Below, in pieces: positions 61,823-64,000 of a stretch of 64,000 bases of DNA (position 1 is its first letter; each line of letters starts with the position of its first letter). Source of the DNA: Gordonia sp. ABSL11-1 (GTDB lineage Bacteria > Actinomycetota > Actinomycetes > Mycobacteriales > Mycobacteriaceae); NCBI RefSeq assembly GCF_030315685.1, contig NZ_JASXSI010000015.1:62001-126000 (forward strand). Reading direction: 5' to 3'. A program made the position numbers and the translations under genes. The notes beneath the pieces were generated by a model. It had not been told where the DNA came from and did not search any database. It worked only from the letters and a program-made list of their open reading frames with translations.

Positions 61823-64000
61823 GTGGCAGTAGTCGATGACCGCGGGCATGAGCCCGGCCGCCTGGAATCGGTGGCGAACGGTCGAGCAGATCGCGGTGAG
61901 GACGGTGTCCCCACCGAGGACTTCGGTCGGCAGCCGCCGCAGGACATGGCCGCCGAGCAGTCGGTGCTCGGAGGCATGCTCCTGTCGAAAGACGCGATCG
62001 CCGACGTCGTCGAGAAACTCCGGCCGGCCGACTTCTACCGACCCGCCCATCAGGCCGTCTACGACGCGATCCTGGAGCTCTACGGCAAGGGTGAGCCCGC
62101 CGATGCGGTGACCGTCGCGAATGAGCTGGAGCGGGCCGGTGAGCTCCGTCGGGTCGGTGGCGCACCGTATCTGCACACGCTGATCTCGACGGTGCCGACC
62201 GCGGCGAACGCCGGGTACTACGCGGAGATCGTGGCGGAGAAGGCGATTCTGCGTCGTCTGGTGACCGCCGGGACACGCATCGTGCAGTTCGGTTACGCCG
62301 GCGGCGACGGCCAGGACGTCGCCGAGGTCGTCGATCGTGCGCAGGCGGAGGTCTACGAGGTCACCGAGCGCCGGACCGCCGAGGACTACGTGCCGCTCGA
62401 GGAACTGCTGCAGCCGACGATGGACGAGATCGACTCGATCGCCTCCCGTGGTGGCATCTCCCTCGGCGTGCCGACCGGCTTCGTCGACCTGGACAAGATC
62501 ACCAACGGCCTGCACCCGGGCCAGATGATCATCGTCGCCGCCCGCCCCGGCGTCGGCAAGGCGCTCGCGCTCGATACACCGCTACCCACACCGACCGGCT
62601 GGACCACCATGGGCAAGGTCGCCGTCGGCGATCAGTTGCTCGACGCCCAGGGCCGCCCGACGCGAGTGGTCGCCGCCACCGAGGTGATGACCGAACGGCC
62701 CTGCTACGAGGTCGAATTCAACGACGGAACCATCCTCGTCGCCGATGAGCAGCACCAGTGGGTGGCCGACATCGACGGTAAACGTCAGACCGTCACCACC
62801 GACGCCATGCGTGCCCACGTCGGGTGTGCCGTCGTCCGGAACACGCAGCCGCTCGATCTGCCGCGCCGCCGGTTCGCCTATGGCCCGTACACCGTCGCCG
62901 CGCTCGCCGGGATGGCGTTCGACGATCCCGAGATCAGCATGCGCATCGACGCCGAGGGACCGGTCGACGTGATGACGCTGATGGCCGACCTCGGCGGCCG
63001 CATCCCGTTCGAGTACCTACGGGGATCGATCGCGCAACGACGGGCACTGCTCGCCGGGCTGCTCGACGCCCGGGCCACCGTCGACGACGACGGCTGGATC
63101 ACCGTCCCCGCGGCGACGCGGCACATGACCGCCGTGGTCGCCGACCTGGTCGCCGGACTCGGCTACAGCTACAAGCGTTCGGCCACCGGCTGGCTGCGCG
63201 TGGATGCCGACGACGACGTGTTCACGGTGCACCACAAGGCCATTCGACACAAGGAGCTCCGCCGACGGGCCGGCGTCCGCCGCCTTGTCGCGGTCCGCCC
63301 GATCGACAGCGTGCCGGTGCGCTGTGTAGAGGTAGACAACGACGAGCACATGTACCTCGCCGGTGAGGCCATGGTGCCGACGCACAACTCGACGCTCGCC
63401 ATGGACTTCCTGCGGTCCTGCTCGATTCACAATCAGCAGACCAGCGCGATGTTCTCGTTGGAGATGAGCAAGACCGAGATCGTCATGCGTCTGCTGTCGG
63501 CGGAGGCGAAGGTCAAGCTCGGCGACATGCGCGGCGGCACGATGAGCGACGACGACTGGACCCGGCTGGCCCGGCGCATGGGTGAGATCTCCGAGGCGCC
63601 GCTGTTCATCGACGACTCACCCAACCTGACGATGATGGAGATCCGCGCCAAGGCACGGCGACTGAAACAACGTCACGACCTGAGGCTGGTCGTCGTCGAC
63701 TACATGCAGCTCATGACCTCCGGAAAGAAGGTCGAGTCGCGTCAGCAGGAAGTGTCCGAGTTCTCCCGTCAATTGAAGCTGCTCGCAAAGGAACTCGAGG
63801 TTCCGGTTGTTGCGATCAGCCAGCTGAACCGTGGCCCGGAGCAGCGAACCGACAAGAAGCCGCAGGTGTCGGATCTGCGTGAGTCGGGATGTCTGCCGGC
63901 GTCGGCTCGAATCCTTCGAGCAGACAACGGCTCCGAGGTCACCCTCGGTGAGCTGATGGCGACCGGAGAGCAACCGCTGGTGTGGTCGTTGGACGAGCGG
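61823..64000 (+). CDS. dnaB: replicative DNA helicase DnaB, interrupted by two inteins (3' end outside window)
   Basis: This hexameric 5'-3' helicase of the replisome is open to the right edge. GTG at 61823 follows GAGAGGT by 9 nt. The N-terminal domain starts PPQDMAAEQSVLGGMLLSKD; the linker is VEVYEVTERR-like (AEVYEVTERRTAEDYVPLEE); the RecA domain has GVPTGFVDLDKITNGLHPGQ and AARPGVGK. Here intein 1 (62561-63388) interrupts; the host resumes STLAMDFLRSCSIHNQQTSA, FSLEMSKTEIVMRLLSAEAK, LVVVDYMQLMTSG (Walker B) and VVAISQLNRGPEQRTDKKPQ up to SDLRESG. There intein 2 begins (63890). Without splicing the Walker A site would be broken, so splicing is needed for a working helicase. The gene is preceded by DnaA-box-like sites. 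Confidence 0.95.
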   Translation, partial: MAVVDDRGHEPGRLESVANGRADRGEDGVPTEDFGRQPPQDMAAEQSVLGGMLLSKDAIADVVEKLRPADFYRPAHQAVYDAILELYGKGEPADAVTVANELERAGELRRVGGAPYLHTLISTVPTAANAGYYAEIVAEKAILRRLVTAGTRIVQFGYAGGDGQDVAEVVDRAQAEVYEVTERRTAEDYVPLEELLQPTMDEIDSIASRGGISLGVPTGFVDLDKITNGLHPGQMIIVAARPGVGKALALDTPLPTPTGWTTMGKVAVGDQLLDAQGRPTRVVAATEVMTERPCYEVEFNDGTILVADEQHQWVADIDGKRQTVTTDAMRAHVGCAVVRNTQPLDLPRRRFAYGPYTVAALAGMAFDDPEISMRIDAEGPVDVMTLMADLGGRIPFEYLRGSIAQRRALLAGLLDARATVDDDGWITVPAATRHMTAVVADLVAGLGYSYKRSATGWLRVDADDDVFTVHHKAIRHKELRRRAGVRRLVAVRPIDSVPVRCVEVDNDEHMYLAGEAMVPTHNSTLAMDFLRSCSIHNQQTSAMFSLEMSKTEIVMRLLSAEAKVKLGDMRGGTMSDDDWTRLARRMGEISEAPLFIDDSPNLTMMEIRAKARRLKQRHDLRLVVVDYMQLMTSGKKVESRQQEVSEFSRQLKLLAKELEVPVVAISQLNRGPEQRTDKKPQVSDLRESGCLPASARILRADNGSEVTLGELMATGEQPLVWSLDER
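62561..63388 (+). other. intein 1 in DnaB, class 3 type, at the Walker A P-loop
   Basis: This 276-residue protein-splicing element lies between GVGK and S of the P-loop. It begins with Ala (ALALDTPLPTPTGWTTMGKV), not the Cys/Ser of class 1 inteins. The class 3 triplet is present: Trp67 in the block B segment (VADEQHQW), Cys255 in block F (VPVRCVEVDNDEHMYLAGEA) and Thr274 in block G (MVPTHN), with the C-terminal Asn276 and +1 Ser. In class 3 inteins the block F Cys starts splicing. One degenerate LAGLIDADG-like motif, LLAGLLDARATV at 163-174, marks a shrunken homing-endonuclease region. Class 3 DnaB inteins at this site are known from mycobacteriophages, so a phage link is plausible. Confidence 0.88.
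63890..64000 (+). other. intein 2 in DnaB, class 1 type, N-terminal part only
   Basis: After SDLRESG the host sequence would go on with S and LEQDAD; instead the frame continues CLPASARILRADNGSEVTLG ELMATGEQPLVWS. Cys1 followed by LPASARI is a class 1 block A, and DLRESG is the insertion site of the Synechocystis DnaB intein and of several actinobacterial ones. Only 37 residues fall inside the window, so blocks B, F and G and any endonuclease cannot be checked. Confidence 0.85.

Overview
The window is high-GC actinobacterial DNA that looks like a Gordonia or close Mycobacteriales relative. The grounds are an antigen-85-like mycolyltransferase, an MmpS-like protein, and gene order that (from memory of M. 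tuberculosis) matches Rv0046c-Rv0051 (ino1, PadR regulator, DUF5318, ponA1, GT87-like), Rv0053-Rv0058 (rpsF, ssb, rpsR, rplI, dnaB), Rv3143-Rv3158 (receiver-like protein plus nuoA-N), Rv3730c/Rv3731 (PrimPolC/LigC) and Rv3772 (aromatic aminotransferase beside a tRNA-Ser). Species cannot be fixed from sequence alone.

Layout. 1-4.6 kb: acyltransferase tail, unknown protein, thioesterase, mycolyltransferase, aromatic aminotransferase. 4.7-5.5 kb: tRNA-Ser(GCT), tRNA-Arg(ACG), a decayed bile-acid-symporter-type gene. 5.5-13.6 kb: Nudix, aquaporin, rifamycin ADP-ribosyltransferase Arr, Na+/H+ antiporter, MmpS-like and glycolipid-binding proteins, TyrA divergent from the TadA pair, two small helical stress-type proteins, tRNA-Ser(CGA). 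13.6-31.0 kb: the NADH dehydrogenase I operon on the minus strand, mostly joined by 4-bp stop/start overlaps, preceded by a receiver-like gene and followed by a lipoprotein. 31.2-34.5 kb: divergent ddl/murF and a TipAL-type MerR regulator. 34.5-43.7 kb: lipoprotein, Tgt, a decayed luciferase-like oxidoreductase, two CNNM/CBS proteins, GluQ-RS, LigC plus PrimPol, a CaCA exchanger. 43.8-49.1 kb: shortened SRPBCC protein, Aquifex-type aconitase, a headless and tailless alcohol dehydrogenase remnant, ino1 with its PadR gene. 49.3-57.7 kb: DUF5318, PonA1-type PBP, two GT87-like membrane proteins, HNH protein, AcuI-type reductase, GNAT. 57.9-64 kb: rpsF-ssb-rpsR-rplI, GAF-ANTAR regulator, secreted protein, a DnaA-box-like cluster and dnaB, which runs off the right edge.

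Most notable. (1) dnaB carries two inteins: a complete 276-residue element inside the Walker A P-loop with the Trp/Cys/Thr signature of class 3 inteins (it begins with Ala, not Cys/Ser), and the start of a conventional Cys1 intein at the DLRESG site. (2) NuoE and NuoF are one 710-codon open frame, joined by about 50 codons that come from a ~150-bp inverted-repeat element; no usable separate NuoF start is visible. (3) Related short GC-rich repeats sit in frame, in the same reading phase, in nuoN, nuoK and a thioesterase, recalling the in-frame palindromic elements of Rickettsia. (4) Tgt keeps its catalytic Asp motifs but has lost the three zinc Cys ligands. (5) Many genes show a TANNNT hexamer 6-8 nt before the start codon, which suggests widespread leaderless transcription and was used here to choose starts.
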